From Flavobacterium aquidurense (GTDB lineage Bacteria; Bacteroidota; Bacteroidia; Flavobacteriales; Flavobacteriaceae), in NCBI RefSeq assembly GCF_001404985.1, contig NZ_JRLF01000015.1, positions 620,001 through 684,000 on the forward strand: a DNA stretch of 64,000 nt, written 5' to 3'. The notes beneath the pieces were generated by a model that ran no database searches, was not told the DNA's origin, and saw only the letters and a program-made list of their open reading frames with translations. The translations under genes and the position numbers were made by a program. Shown here piece after piece: positions 32,730 to 41,949 of this stretch (the stretch's first letter is position 1; every line of letters begins with the position of its first letter).

Positions 32730-34304
32730 ATGAAAACATTATATCCAATCACCTTAATATTAAGCTTGAGTTTTTTTATCTCTTCTTTTAACAGAAATGA
32801 AAATGACATTGTTTCGTATAAAAAAACTGCAACTATTGCAACCGTTTACAATAATTCAGATCCTGATAATGTAGACGAACTTTCAAATGATTTCTTTAAA
32901 AGATATTCGGATTTAAAAAAGTATAAATCTGATGTCATGTCGCTATATAAAAATAGAACTTTAGGAACCATTTGGTTTGATGAAGATGATATGAATGAAT
33001 TTGCAACTGTATTGTATGAAAAAGCTAAAAAAACAAATGATTTGATTATCCCTTATCAAAAAGAAATCGATGATCTTTTTTCTTCATCAGCAACAAAGCT
33101 TTCTAAAACAGATGCTGATATGCTAATAAGTTCTTTATATATTGCTTATGCGAAAAAAATCAATTCAGATAGTAAGAAAAAAGTTTCTTATGATGCTATG
33201 TTAAAAGATTTTTTGAACTACAGCACGATCGAAGAAGCAACTGCCTCTGCAAATTCTACAACTGCAGATGTTAAAGTCGAATACGATCAGTATTACAAAT
33301 TACAAGATGTTCTAAAAAAATATAAAAAATTAGACCGTACAAATAAATGGAAACCTATTGTTCCGGAAGAAACACCTTATAAAGATTTACGTCCGGATGC
33401 AGTTTCAAGCACTATCGCACAAGTTAGAACGCGTTTGTATTTATTAGGCGATTTAAAAAATGATTCTAAAAGTAATGTTTACGATCGTGAATTGATGGAT
33501 GCTGTAATGAAATATAAAGTTCGTAATGGCTTTAAACCTAACTATATCTTAGCAGAAGAACATATTAAAGAAATGAATGTGCCAATTTCTGATAAAATAG
33601 AAACATTAAAACTTAATATGGAAAGATGCCGTGCTATATCTGCTCAGATTGCGAGTAGCGATGAGTATGTTTTAGTAAATGTTCCTTCATATGAATTGAT
33701 TTATGTTAAAAACGGAAAAGTACAATTGACTTCGAGTGTATTTGTTGGTGCGCCATTAACTAAAACAACCATTTTTAACAGTGAAATTGACAGAATCGTT
33801 TTCAGCCCTTACTGGACAGTGCCGCAAAGTATTGTAAACAATGAACTAAAAGGAAAAATCGCTGCTGATAAAAATTATCTTGCCGAAAAAAATATGGAAA
33901 TAGTAAATGGTCAGGTAAGACAAAAACCTGGTCCTGACAATTCTTTAGGATTGGTGAAATTTATGTTTCCAAATCCAGATGATATATACTTGCACGATAC
34001 ACCTGCAAAAACATTATTTGATTTTGAAAAAAGAACCTTCAGCCATGGTTGTATAAATGTAAAAATGGCAAAAGAATTAGCCGTTGCAATGCTTCAGGAT
34101 TATCCGGAATGGACTCCTGATAAAATTGATAAAGCTATGGAAGGTAAAACAGAAAACAGCTTTAAATTAGCTAAAAAAGTACCTATCTACATCACTTATT
34201 TTACCTCTTTGGTAAATGAAAAAGGCGAAATTGGTTTCTTTCAGGATGTTTATGAAAAAGATGCTGAAATTCTTTTTCCTCAGGCAGAAGTGGTAACTAA
34301 CTAA
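32730..34304 (+). CDS. L,D-transpeptidase (YkuD domain, YcbB-like)
   Basis: 524 residues with an N-terminal hydrophobic signal (MKTLYPITLILSLSFFIS). A helical scaffold occupies residues about 60-220. A peptidoglycan-binding-like segment follows (STIAQVRTRLYLLGDL...AVMKYKVRNGFKPN, about 230-285). The YkuD catalytic domain starts near DEYVLVNVPSYELIYVKNGK (about 308) and carries the catalytic motif SHGCINV with Cys441 and His439; YLHDTPAKTLF supplies the other His. These enzymes form 3-3 peptidoglycan crosslinks or attach proteins to the wall in the periplasm. Size and layout fit the YcbB/LdtD group. Monocistronic with a strong terminator. Confidence 0.93.
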   Translation: MKTLYPITLILSLSFFISSFNRNENDIVSYKKTATIATVYNNSDPDNVDELSNDFFKRYSDLKKYKSDVMSLYKNRTLGTIWFDEDDMNEFATVLYEKAKKTNDLIIPYQKEIDDLFSSSATKLSKTDADMLISSLYIAYAKKINSDSKKKVSYDAMLKDFLNYSTIEEATASANSTTADVKVEYDQYYKLQDVLKKYKKLDRTNKWKPIVPEETPYKDLRPDAVSSTIAQVRTRLYLLGDLKNDSKSNVYDRELMDAVMKYKVRNGFKPNYILAEEHIKEMNVPISDKIETLKLNMERCRAISAQIASSDEYVLVNVPSYELIYVKNGKVQLTSSVFVGAPLTKTTIFNSEIDRIVFSPYWTVPQSIVNNELKGKIAADKNYLAEKNMEIVNGQVRQKPGPDNSLGLVKFMFPNPDDIYLHDTPAKTLFDFEKRTFSHGCINVKMAKELAVAMLQDYPEWTPDKIDKAMEGKTENSFKLAKKVPIYITYFTSLVNEKGEIGFFQDVYEKDAEILFPQAEVVTN

Positions 34305-34330
34305 TAGTAGAATTTAAATAGCATATTAAG

Positions 34331-34379
34331 CTTCTTATTTATTTCAATCGCAAATTGAGATAAATAAGAAGTTTTTTTA
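34331..34379 (+). terminator. Terminator of the L,D-transpeptidase gene
   Basis: Long stem (CTTCTTATTTAT with ATAAATAAGAAG, extended by CAAT/ATTG after one mismatch), short loop and seven-T run. Confidence 0.9.
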
Positions 34380-34521
34380 TATAAATTGAATATCGCGTTA
34401 TCCTGATGCAAAACAAAAACCTTAAGTTATTAATATTAAAACTTTTAGAGAATAAAATATTCTAAAGAGAGAGGGATCTTTGCATAATAATTATACCACT
34501 ATTATAAAAAATCAATTTCTC

Positions 34522-34863
34522 ATGAAAACAGAAAATATCAAAGGATTATCACTTTTTGAAATAAATGTTTTGATTCAACAAGGCGGAAGATTTGTTATGT
34601 TTCCAAATCTTATTACCAAATTAAAAAGTTCTACTATTTACTTTGTGCGTCCTGAAGAAAAAATATTAAAATATGCTTTCAAACATTTTATAAAAAATTT
34701 ATCAAATGGTCGACGTACATTTCCCCTAAAACCGTTTTACATTTCAAAATCATTATTTTATTTAGCTATTGGCGGTAAAGATTATACACAAAACATGCTG
34801 GCTGACTTAAAACAGATCAATCCGGTATATAATCCTAATTTGTATTGCCTGCAATATGTTTAG
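34522..34863 (+). CDS. Small conserved protein of unknown function
   Basis: 113 residues from the ATG at 34522; a GGATCTTTGC promoter-like word lies 46 bp upstream, making a start at 34480 unlikely. Soluble, basic, no signal. FEINVLIQQGGRFVMFPNLI, then FKHFIKNLSNGRRTFPLKPFYISKSLFYLAIG with the pattern of an alpha/beta protein. I do not recognise the family. It resembles small stand-alone proteins found only in Flavobacteriia, but that is an impression. Confidence 0.55.
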   Translation: MKTENIKGLSLFEINVLIQQGGRFVMFPNLITKLKSSTIYFVRPEEKILKYAFKHFIKNLSNGRRTFPLKPFYISKSLFYLAIGGKDYTQNMLADLKQINPVYNPNLYCLQYV

Positions 34864-35059
34864 CTTTCTAAAATAAATGCAAACCCTGTTTTATCAGAAT
34901 CTAAAGCCTACATGATCTTGCCGTAATTGTCTTAAACTATTATTTAAAAAACTTTTAGCGGCAAACTTAGAAGTTAACAAAAAATATATTTACGAATTGA
35001 ATTTAGCTCTTTTACAGGGCTAAGTTCTTTTTTTATTTAACTTCTAAAACGATCTAAAC

Positions 35060-35710
35060 ATGAAAACTACTTCATTCAGATTTTTTATTCTATGTATTAT
35101 TTTAGGCACAACAGCTTGCTCCTCTAATGACTCTGCCGAAAATGAAACTTCATCTCCGGAAAAAAAACTATACGATTATTATGTTGACACCAACATGCAA
35201 AAATCAATAGACCAACTTGGCATTATCATACATAAAGGCAATACTCCCCCAACGGTAGAAGGTATATATAAAATTGATCCTTTACGCTGTACTATGTCTA
35301 ATTTTAGTGATGGAATGCTTGGTGTTGATCTTGGAGCATCTACTCTTACACTATCAAATCAAAACACAGTGAATTTAAGTGTTGATTTTAAAAACTTTAC
35401 GATTTACTCTTATGAAGATAAAAATGAAACCTGGGAAGGAAAAGGTTCATTCATTTCTGGCGAAGGCAACAAATTCTCTATATTATTACATAGCAATGGT
35501 GAACTGGAAAATGGTATTTATAAAGCAAAATTTCAAAATTTAATCATTCTTTCCGGCGAACTTGATGTTAAGGATGACAAAATAAAAGGGATTAAAAATT
35601 TACAACTTGCCTCTATTATGTCTGATGATTATCAAGATCCGTACAATACTTTAATATCAATAGGCCAGGGACGACTTTTTACAAATAGTTATGCCGCAGC
35701 AAATAATTAA
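35060..35710 (+). CDS. Lipoprotein of unknown function
   Basis: 216 residues. Signal peptide with lipobox LGTTAC (Cys20). The mature protein is a long string of beta strands with YYVDTNMQKSIDQLGIIIHK, VDLGASTLTLSNQNTVNLSV and ENGIYKAKFQNLIILSGELDV, compatible with a beta-sandwich or lipocalin-like barrel. Family unknown. Probably surface or periplasmic face of the outer membrane. Confidence 0.6.
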   Translation: MKTTSFRFFILCIILGTTACSSNDSAENETSSPEKKLYDYYVDTNMQKSIDQLGIIIHKGNTPPTVEGIYKIDPLRCTMSNFSDGMLGVDLGASTLTLSNQNTVNLSVDFKNFTIYSYEDKNETWEGKGSFISGEGNKFSILLHSNGELENGIYKAKFQNLIILSGELDVKDDKIKGIKNLQLASIMSDDYQDPYNTLISIGQGRLFTNSYAAANN

Positions 35711-35817
35711 AATATTCTGAATCGCATTTTTATAACGTTATTATCGAATAAAATTTTTATCCGGAATAACAGTATTTTTCTATCTTTAAACTCTAATATT
35801 AATTACTGTTTTAAATC

Positions 35818-36240
35818 ATGGAAGAAGACTACGTTGAAGTTAGAAAAAGTTGGTGGGAAAGAAACTGGAAATGGTTTGTACCAACCGGATGCGTGAGCAT
35901 TTTATTGATTTTTGTATTATTTATAGCGGGAATTTTCTTTGGGGTTACCTCTATGATGACAAATTCTGATGTTTATAAAGGCACCATGAATGAGGTACAG
36001 CATAACCAACTTGTAATCGAAAAATTAGGAACTCCTATTGAAGATGACGGAATGACTTCCGGAAGTATCAATACCACAAACAATGATCGCGGAAATTGTA
36101 ATTTACAAATCCCAATAAAAGGGCCTAAAGGTCAGGCAACCGTATTTGTTGTTGCCGAGAAAAAAGGAGTCTGGAAGTATAGCGAAATGACTGTTTTTAT
36201 AAAAGCAACGAAAGAAGAAATCGATTTACTCAAAAAATAA
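35818..36240 (+). CDS. Coa1-type cytochrome c oxidase assembly factor family protein
   Basis: 140 residues. RKSWWERNWKWFVPTGCVSI then one transmembrane helix (LLIFVLFIAGIFFGVTSMM) and a periplasmic alpha/beta domain (LVIEKLGTPIEDDGMTSGSI, GNCNLQIPIKGPKGQATVFVV, KKGVWKYSEMTVFIKAT). This is the Coa1/Tim21-like layout: membrane anchor plus a small domain with the PIxGxxGxA motif. Bacterial members are named for Coa1, which assists cytochrome c oxidase in mitochondria, but the bacterial role is not established. No oxidase genes are nearby. Confidence 0.8.
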   Translation: MEEDYVEVRKSWWERNWKWFVPTGCVSILLIFVLFIAGIFFGVTSMMTNSDVYKGTMNEVQHNQLVIEKLGTPIEDDGMTSGSINTTNNDRGNCNLQIPIKGPKGQATVFVVAEKKGVWKYSEMTVFIKATKEEIDLLKK

Positions 36241-36248
36241 TTACTTAT

Positions 36249-36285
36249 AAAAAGGCAGCTTCCTTCTTGGTTTCTGCCTTTTTTT
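36249..36285 (+). terminator. Terminator of the Coa1-like gene
   Basis: AAAAAGGCAG / CTGCCTTTTT stem, 15-nt loop, T run, starting 9 bp past the stop. Confidence 0.85.
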
Positions 36286-36405
36286 ATTTTAAAATATTGC
36301 AGTGATGTTATCTCAATAAAATATATTTTTTAAGATTGTATTCTTAATGCAAAAAACAACTTAGAAAGAGTACTTTTATCATAACAAATTTTTCATATTT
36401 CAATC

Positions 36406-37023
36406 ATGTATATCCGCTTGTCTTTATCTTTATTTTTTTTCTGTTTTTCGACTTTACTATTTTCTCAAACTCCTGCTAAAAAAGATGCCATACATAAAGC
36501 ATCACCAAATATGATAAATGCAGATAATTATGTAAAAATATTATGGCTGGACAATAATGGAACTCTTCAGCTTAATGAAGATTATATTAAAACAATCACT
36601 GATCAGCAACGAGCAGCATTGGGGTATATCGCAACCGAAGTTGGAAACGAGTGCCATTGGGATGGAGAAAAAAAAGCAGACAAAAGCAATTTGAAATGTA
36701 AATTGCTATCAGCACTTAATTTAGGATATCAATGCTCTGAAACGCATTTGTCTTTTTTGAAAAAGTGGTTTAAAGACGATCTCAAAGTACTTGAAAGATT
36801 ACAGTATTGCAACAAAACCGAATCTTCGCAAAAAATTCAGGATGGTTTCGTAACATTAAAAATGATGACGAACCAATCTACCATTAAAATAATTTACTCA
36901 GCAGTTGGCAGCGACAGTACTGCACAAAAAAAATGGAGCTGGACAGAAGAATCTGTTTATTCTTTTACCAAAGACGGAATTAAACAAACAGACCGCAAAA
37001 ACATCAATGGCTTATACAATTAG
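36406..37023 (+). CDS. Secreted protein of unknown function, first of three
   Basis: 205 residues, signal peptide MYIRLSLSLFFFCFSTLLFS. Mature region holds paired cysteines (NECHWDG, LKCKLLSALNLGYQCSETH, LQYCNKTES), likely disulfide-bonded, and a C-terminal strand set (STIKIIYSAVGSDST, KKWSWTEESVYSFTKDG). Not recognised. Followed 40 bp later by another exported unknown and by a third unknown gene, in the same orientation, which suggests one transcript. Confidence 0.6.
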   Translation: MYIRLSLSLFFFCFSTLLFSQTPAKKDAIHKASPNMINADNYVKILWLDNNGTLQLNEDYIKTITDQQRAALGYIATEVGNECHWDGEKKADKSNLKCKLLSALNLGYQCSETHLSFLKKWFKDDLKVLERLQYCNKTESSQKIQDGFVTLKMMTNQSTIKIIYSAVGSDSTAQKKWSWTEESVYSFTKDGIKQTDRKNINGLYN

Positions 37024-37063
37024 AAAGAATTCGAAAAATTAAATTAAGCATTATCATTTACTT

Positions 37064-37630
37064 ATGAATAAAATAAAATTGTTTTTATTATACATCACTT
37101 TTCTTCAAAGTGCCTTTATACTTGCACAATCTAAGGCAAACTATCAATCTCTTACCAATAGAGTAAAACAATTTTCGAAACCTGCCAAAGTATTGTTCAA
37201 TAATATTGATTCAAAAGGAAATGGTTCGATAGAATTTACAAATGCAAAAAAACAAGTACTGCGTTTTCGTTTAGATAAGAAAAAACTTCAGGTTATGCAT
37301 GGCGGAATTGCTTATCAGCTTTTTTATTATAAAAATAATTATTTGCAAAGAATTGAAACTTTTGATACCAGCGGAAATTTTGCTGCAGAACGGGAATCAA
37401 AAAATGAAGCTGCTGTAAACTTCATTATTGATAAACCTGATTTATACCTCCAGAAAAAGAAACTTATTGATGCTGCCGAAGGAAATATCGACTTAAAAGA
37501 TGACAGTAATGAAAAAATTATAAGAGTAGAAATATTCGATCACAATAATCTTCCGATAAGGGAATTTCAGCCTACTTATATTTCCAGCAAAACATATTGG
37601 AATTATAATGTTAGAATGTATTGGCCTTAA
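37064..37630 (+). CDS. Secreted protein of unknown function, second of three
   Basis: 188 residues, signal peptide MNKIKLFLLYITFLQSAFIL followed by Ala-Gln. Sequence repeats the feel of the MORN/wapA-like variety: VLFNNIDSKGNGSIEFTNAK, LQRIETFDTSGNFAAERESK, IRVEIFDHNNLPIREFQPTY. This is a beta-rich protein whose strands end in xFDxxGN or xFDHNNLP turns, reminiscent of toxin-repeat or antitoxin-like YD/MORN repeats, but too short to assign. In operon-like order with 36406 and 37688. Confidence 0.55.
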   Translation: MNKIKLFLLYITFLQSAFILAQSKANYQSLTNRVKQFSKPAKVLFNNIDSKGNGSIEFTNAKKQVLRFRLDKKKLQVMHGGIAYQLFYYKNNYLQRIETFDTSGNFAAERESKNEAAVNFIIDKPDLYLQKKKLIDAAEGNIDLKDDSNEKIIRVEIFDHNNLPIREFQPTYISSKTYWNYNVRMYWP

Positions 37631-37687
37631 CAAAATATTTTCGCCACTAAGTTTGATTATAAAATTACATTCAAAGTTCACGATATT

Positions 37688-38260
37688 ATGAATTGGAATA
37701 ACGGAATGGGATATATTCGTTATATCATTTTGCCAAATAATGGCAATTGGCAGCAAATACTAGCCCATAGTTTTAGTAACGAATTTGTCACAATCAAAAT
37801 AAAACAAGATAAAAACTTTCTTGACAGCTTTGATGCATGTGTTTATAAGTTAATATCAGCTCGTGCACATCATATATTTTATCAAAGTGAATCTTTTGGA
37901 ACCATTTTAATGGATAGTGCATCATTTGGATTGGAGAAATTTTGCATAAATTATTCGAAACAATACGACAGCGAAATTATAGTTCTAAAAGGGCATCCGG
38001 AGTGCTTTGATCTCTATGATATCGAAATATACAAAAATGGAGTTTTGGTTCGTAAAAGTATTAATGTCCCCAAAGAATTATATAATATGGCACCGGAAAT
38101 ACTTAAACCAATGTATTCATTTTATGCAAATACAGAAATAGGACAACCTTCTATTTATGAAGAACTACCATATTTAATTCCTTTTTTAAATCATTTTGGC
38201 TGGACAGAAGAATTTATGGATCAAAAAAAATGGCAAGTAGTAACCACTAATCTGGATTAG
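37688..38260 (+). CDS. Cytosolic protein of unknown function, third of three
   Basis: 190 residues with no signal peptide. Contains LISARAHHIFYQSESFGTIL and CFDLYDIEIYKNGVLVRKSI, and ends ...WTEEFMDQKKWQVVTTNLD. The ATG at 37688 is preceded by a run of 57 bp after the previous gene. Not recognised. Its lack of a signal sets it apart from the two exported neighbours; whether it is a partner or an unrelated gene is unclear. Confidence 0.5.
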   Translation: MNWNNGMGYIRYIILPNNGNWQQILAHSFSNEFVTIKIKQDKNFLDSFDACVYKLISARAHHIFYQSESFGTILMDSASFGLEKFCINYSKQYDSEIIVLKGHPECFDLYDIEIYKNGVLVRKSINVPKELYNMAPEILKPMYSFYANTEIGQPSIYEELPYLIPFLNHFGWTEEFMDQKKWQVVTTNLD

Positions 38261-38432
38261 ATAATGATCTTATTATAATTCATTCTTTTTTTACAATACG
38301 TTCTTTTCTATAAAAAACAAAGTCTCTAATGACGAATGTTATTTATGAAACAAAATATTTCTACTCCCGAAATAAAATTGTGGCTTTGTTTTTGAATATG
38401 TAGTATTTTTGAAACTTATATACCCCCTATTA

Positions 38433-39155
38433 ATGAAAAAGATTTTAATTTTATCGCTTTGTATTTCTCTAAGTTCTTATTCTCAGGTAAAAGAAACTTT
38501 AGCTCAAAAACTATCAAAATTATCTACTCAGCTTTCAGGTGTTGGCGGTGTTGATATTGCATCCGGGCTTAAAGAAGCTTTAAATAAAGGAATTACACAA
38601 CAAGTTAGCAAACTAACTGCTGTGGATGGTTTTTATAAAAACGAAGCTGTAAAAATCTTAATGCCGCCTGAATTGCAAAAAGTCGACGCCACTTTGCGTA
38701 AAATAGGTTTATCATCTCTTGCCGATGATGGAATAAAAGTATTAAATCGTGCTGCCGAAGACGCGGTAAAAGAGGCAACTCCTATTTTTGTTTCTGCTGT
38801 AAAAAACATGTCGTTTACAGATGCTAAGAATATTCTGCTAGGAAATGAAAGTGCTGCAACCACATATCTGCAAGGCAATACCAATACAGCTTTATACGCA
38901 AAATTTAATCCGGTGATTAAAACCTCTTTCGAAAAAGTAGGTGCTGATGTAGTTTGGAAAAATATCATCAACAAATACAACACGATCCCACTAGTCAAAA
39001 AAGTGAACCCGGATCTGACTGATTATACAACGAATCAGGCTTTGGCAGGAGTTTTTAAAATGATTGCTGTTGAAGAAAAAGATATCCGTACCAATATTAA
39101 TGCAAGAACTTCGCCTTTGTTGAAAAAAGTTTTTGCAATGCAGGACAAGAAATAA
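38433..39155 (+). CDS. DUF4197 domain-containing exported protein
   Basis: 240 residues from the ATG at 38433, with signal peptide MKKILILSLCISLSSYS. The body matches DUF4197: LSGVGGVDIASGLKEALNKGI, FYKNEAVKILMPPELQKVDATLRKIGL, AVKNMSFTDAKNILLGNESAATTYLQGNTNTALYAKFNPVI, and the terminal NARTSPLLKKVFAMQD. Helical protein found in periplasm of many Bacteroidota and Proteobacteria; function unknown. Confidence 0.88.
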   Translation: MKKILILSLCISLSSYSQVKETLAQKLSKLSTQLSGVGGVDIASGLKEALNKGITQQVSKLTAVDGFYKNEAVKILMPPELQKVDATLRKIGLSSLADDGIKVLNRAAEDAVKEATPIFVSAVKNMSFTDAKNILLGNESAATTYLQGNTNTALYAKFNPVIKTSFEKVGADVVWKNIINKYNTIPLVKKVNPDLTDYTTNQALAGVFKMIAVEEKDIRTNINARTSPLLKKVFAMQDKK

Positions 39156-39253
39156 TTTTTTATCATTTAATAGTTTAGTTGTTTGATTTAGAACTATGAA
39201 TCAGGCATTTAAAAGATTAAATAAATAATTAACCGATTAACCCAAAAACTAAA

Positions 39254-40108
39254 ATGCAAAAAATAACGATTCTGATTCACTGCAAAGACCAAAAAGGAAT
39301 TATCGCCGCAGTGACTACTTTTATTGCTAAAGTAGAAGGAAATATTATCTACATTGATCAACATGTTGATGTGGAGCAAAATGTATTTTTTATGCGATTA
39401 GAATGCGAATTGACCAATCATAACATTACCATTGATGGTCTCAAAGCCGATTTTGATCAAACAATTGCAACTGATTTTAATATGTCATGGGATTTGTACA
39501 ATCAGGAACAAAAACCCAAAATGGCATTGTTTGTTTCAAAATATGACCATTGTTTATTTGATATTTTAGGTCGATACAGCGCAGGAGAGCTCAATGTTGA
39601 AATTCCGGTAATCATTAGTAATCATAATGATTTAAGATCTATTGCAGAGCGTTTTGATATTCCGTTTCATTGTGTGCCTTTTACAAAAGACAACAAAGAA
39701 GAAGGCGAAGCAAAACAAATTGAATTATTAAAAAGATATCAAATCAATTTTATTGTACTGGCGCGCTATATGCAAATTATTACACCAAATTTGATTGCAT
39801 TATACGAGAATAAGATCATTAATATTCACCATTCATTTTTACCTGCTTTTCCAGGTGCAAAACCCTATCACTCGGCTTTTAAACGCGGTGTAAAAATTAT
39901 TGGTGCAACAAGTCATTATGTTACAGCAGAGTTAGATGAAGGTCCGATTATTGAACAGGATATTGCTCCCGTTTCACACATACATTCTGTTGATGATTTT
40001 ATTATGAAAGGAAGAGATCTGGAACGTATTGTTTTAGCACGTGCCATAAAATTGCATGCAGAACGCAAGACAATGGTTTACAGTAATAAAACGGTTGTTT
40101 TTTCTTAG
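39254..40108 (+). CDS. purU: Formyltetrahydrofolate deformylase PurU
   Basis: 284 residues. Residues about 1-85 are an ACT-type regulatory domain (KITILIHCKDQKGIIAAVTTFIAKVEGNIIYIDQHVD). Residues 90-284 are a formyltransferase fold with MALFVSKYDHCLFDIL, the VARYMQIITPNLIALYENKIINIHHSFLPAFPGAKPYHSAFKRGV active-site block and GATSHYVTAELDEGPIIEQD. PurU hydrolyses 10-formyl-THF to formate and THF, balancing one-carbon pools with purine synthesis. Monocistronic; terminator at 40140. Confidence 0.95.
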   Translation: MQKITILIHCKDQKGIIAAVTTFIAKVEGNIIYIDQHVDVEQNVFFMRLECELTNHNITIDGLKADFDQTIATDFNMSWDLYNQEQKPKMALFVSKYDHCLFDILGRYSAGELNVEIPVIISNHNDLRSIAERFDIPFHCVPFTKDNKEEGEAKQIELLKRYQINFIVLARYMQIITPNLIALYENKIINIHHSFLPAFPGAKPYHSAFKRGVKIIGATSHYVTAELDEGPIIEQDIAPVSHIHSVDDFIMKGRDLERIVLARAIKLHAERKTMVYSNKTVVFS

Positions 40109-40139
40109 GAACAAAGTTTCTCCTCACAAGTTAATAAAC

Positions 40140-40172
40140 AAACCCGACAGGTTTTAAAAATCTGTCGGGTTT
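40140..40172. terminator. Bidirectional palindromic terminator shared with 13465-13497
   Basis: AAACCCGACAGG / TCTGTCGGGTTT arms with a 9-nt A/T spacer; the same 33-bp sequence, with one base different, is at 13465-13497. It lies between purU (+) and catalase (-), so it can serve both. The exact recurrence argues for a mobile palindrome exapted as terminator. Confidence 0.75.
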
Positions 40173-40204
40173 GCTATTTAAAATCAAAGCCCAATTTCAA
40201 AAAC

Positions 40205-40240
40205 TTTGAACCTTTGTTACTTTGAACCTTTGAACCTCAA
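40205..40240. repeat. AACCTTTGTTACTTTG simple repeat
   Basis: Run of GAACCTTTG words just after catalase, as at 2395-2452 and 55350-55392. Confidence 0.4.
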
Positions 40241-40246
40241 AAAAAA

Positions 40247-41740
40247 TTATCTCACTTCGATTAACAATCTTGGATCAGAAAAATTATTTACTTCATCCAT
40301 TGTTAGTCCTAATGCATTTGCTACACCTTCTCCGTATGCCGGATCTGCTTTATAACAGTTTCTAATATGGCGAACCTGAATAAACCTTTGGGCTCCTCCT
40401 ACTTGTGCAGCAGTATTTTTGAATAATAATTGTTTTTTCTCATCAGTCAATAATCGGAATAAAAGACCTGGCTGAGTGAAATAATCATTATCATCATCTC
40501 TAAAATTATGCGCATATGCATCACCGTGAAGTTTCAAAGGCGGTTCTTTGAATTCCGGTTGTTCCTGCCATTCTCCAAAACTATTTGGTTCATAATGTTT
40601 ACGTCCGCCATTATTTCCGTCTACACGCATTGCACCGTCTCTATGAAATGTATTATAAGGACATCTTGATGAATTTACAGGAATTTGATAGTTGTTTACT
40701 CCTAAACGATATCTGTGTGCATCTCCATAAGAAAATAAACGGGCTTGTAACATTTTATCCGGCGAAAAGCTAATTCCAGGAGGAACATGCGCCGGATTAA
40801 AAGCTGCTTGTTCTACTTCGGCAAAATAATTTTCAGGATTTTTATTTAATTCGAATTCTCCAACCGGAATTAGAGGAAAATCACCTTTTAACCAAACTTT
40901 AGTCAAATCAAAAGGATGGAAACGATAATTATCAGCTTGCTCTTCGGTCATGATTTGAACAAACATTTTCCATTTTGGAAAGTTTCCTTCTTCAATAGCA
41001 TCAAATAGATCTCTTTGATGACTCTCTCTGTCTCCACCAACTAACAGCGCAGCTTCTTCATCAGATAAATTTTCAATTCCTTGTTGTGAAACAAAATGAA
41101 ATTTCACATAATATCTTTCGTTTTGCGCATTCAGGAAACTAAAAGTATGACTTCCAAATCCATGCATTTGTCTATAGGATTTTGGAATTCCACGATCGCT
41201 CATTACGATGGTCACCTGATGTAATGCTTCGGGCAATAAAGTCCAAAAATCCCAATTGTTATCAGCACTTCTTAAATTGGTTCTTGGATCACGTTTTACG
41301 GCGTGATTTAAATCGGGAAATTTCATTGGGTCACGAAAAAAGAAAACCGGAGTATTGTTTCCTACCAAATCCCAGTTTCCTTCATTTGTATAAAATTTCA
41401 TGGCAAAACCACGAATGTCTCTTTCAGCATCAGCAGCACCTCTTTCTCCTGCTACAGTTGAAAAGCGTACGAACATTTCTGTTTTTTTTCCAATTTCAGA
41501 AAATAAATCGGCTCTTGTATATTTTGTAATATCATGAGTCACAGTAAAAGTTCCGTAAGCTCCAGATCCTTTGGCATGCATTCTTCGTTCCGGAATAACC
41601 TCGCGATCAAAATGTGCCATTTTTTCCAGAAACCAAAAATCTTGTAATAAAACTGGTCCGCGTGGACCGGCAGTTTGTATATTTTGATTGTCCGGAACGG
41701 GAGTTCCTGTTGCAGTTGTTAATTTTTTGTTCGAATCCAT
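40247..41740 (-). CDS. katA: Monofunctional heme catalase (small subunit, clade 3 type)
   Basis: 497 residues. Breaks down hydrogen peroxide. Catalytic RRMHAKGSGAYG with His55; ERDIRGFAMKFYTNEGNWDLVGNNTPVFFFRD with the distal Asn; RMHGFGSHTFSFLN; heme-binding RLFSYGDAHRYRLGVN with the proximal Tyr. Length, short N-terminus and no signal are those of cytosolic small-subunit NADPH-binding catalases. A TATATTTG word lies about 25 bp upstream of the ATG. Monocistronic. Confidence 0.96.
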   Translation of the reverse strand: MDSNKKLTTATGTPVPDNQNIQTAGPRGPVLLQDFWFLEKMAHFDREVIPERRMHAKGSGAYGTFTVTHDITKYTRADLFSEIGKKTEMFVRFSTVAGERGAADAERDIRGFAMKFYTNEGNWDLVGNNTPVFFFRDPMKFPDLNHAVKRDPRTNLRSADNNWDFWTLLPEALHQVTIVMSDRGIPKSYRQMHGFGSHTFSFLNAQNERYYVKFHFVSQQGIENLSDEEAALLVGGDRESHQRDLFDAIEEGNFPKWKMFVQIMTEEQADNYRFHPFDLTKVWLKGDFPLIPVGEFELNKNPENYFAEVEQAAFNPAHVPPGISFSPDKMLQARLFSYGDAHRYRLGVNNYQIPVNSSRCPYNTFHRDGAMRVDGNNGGRKHYEPNSFGEWQEQPEFKEPPLKLHGDAYAHNFRDDDNDYFTQPGLLFRLLTDEKKQLLFKNTAAQVGGAQRFIQVRHIRNCYKADPAYGEGVANALGLTMDEVNNFSDPRLLIEVR

Positions 41741-41763
41741 AATGCTGATTTTTAATGTTTTAT

Positions 41764-41771
41764 CAAATATA
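41764..41771 (-). promoter_or_regulatory. Putative -7 box (TATATTTG) of the catalase gene
   Basis: Full TAnnTTTG match on the minus strand, 24-31 bp before the ATG. No TTTG at the expected distance upstream, so an activator may be needed; oxidative-stress control would be expected for catalase. Confidence 0.4.
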
Positions 41772-41949
41772 CAAACTTATACCTACGATATTCATAAACA
41801 AAATTGATTGTTATTATATTTTAATAATAAAAAGCTATTTAACGCTACAGAAACCTCAGAAACCACTATTAATAAATCTTAACTTATGTCCAACAAAGTA
41901 ATAACAAAACCTTAACAGCAAAACATTCATATATATTAGATCTTTGTAG

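Noticed and set aside
32426..32730. Cobalamin riboswitch upstream of icmF
   Set aside because: I looked for a B12-box-like word near the start on the minus strand and found none; the region is AT-rich and unstructured by eye.
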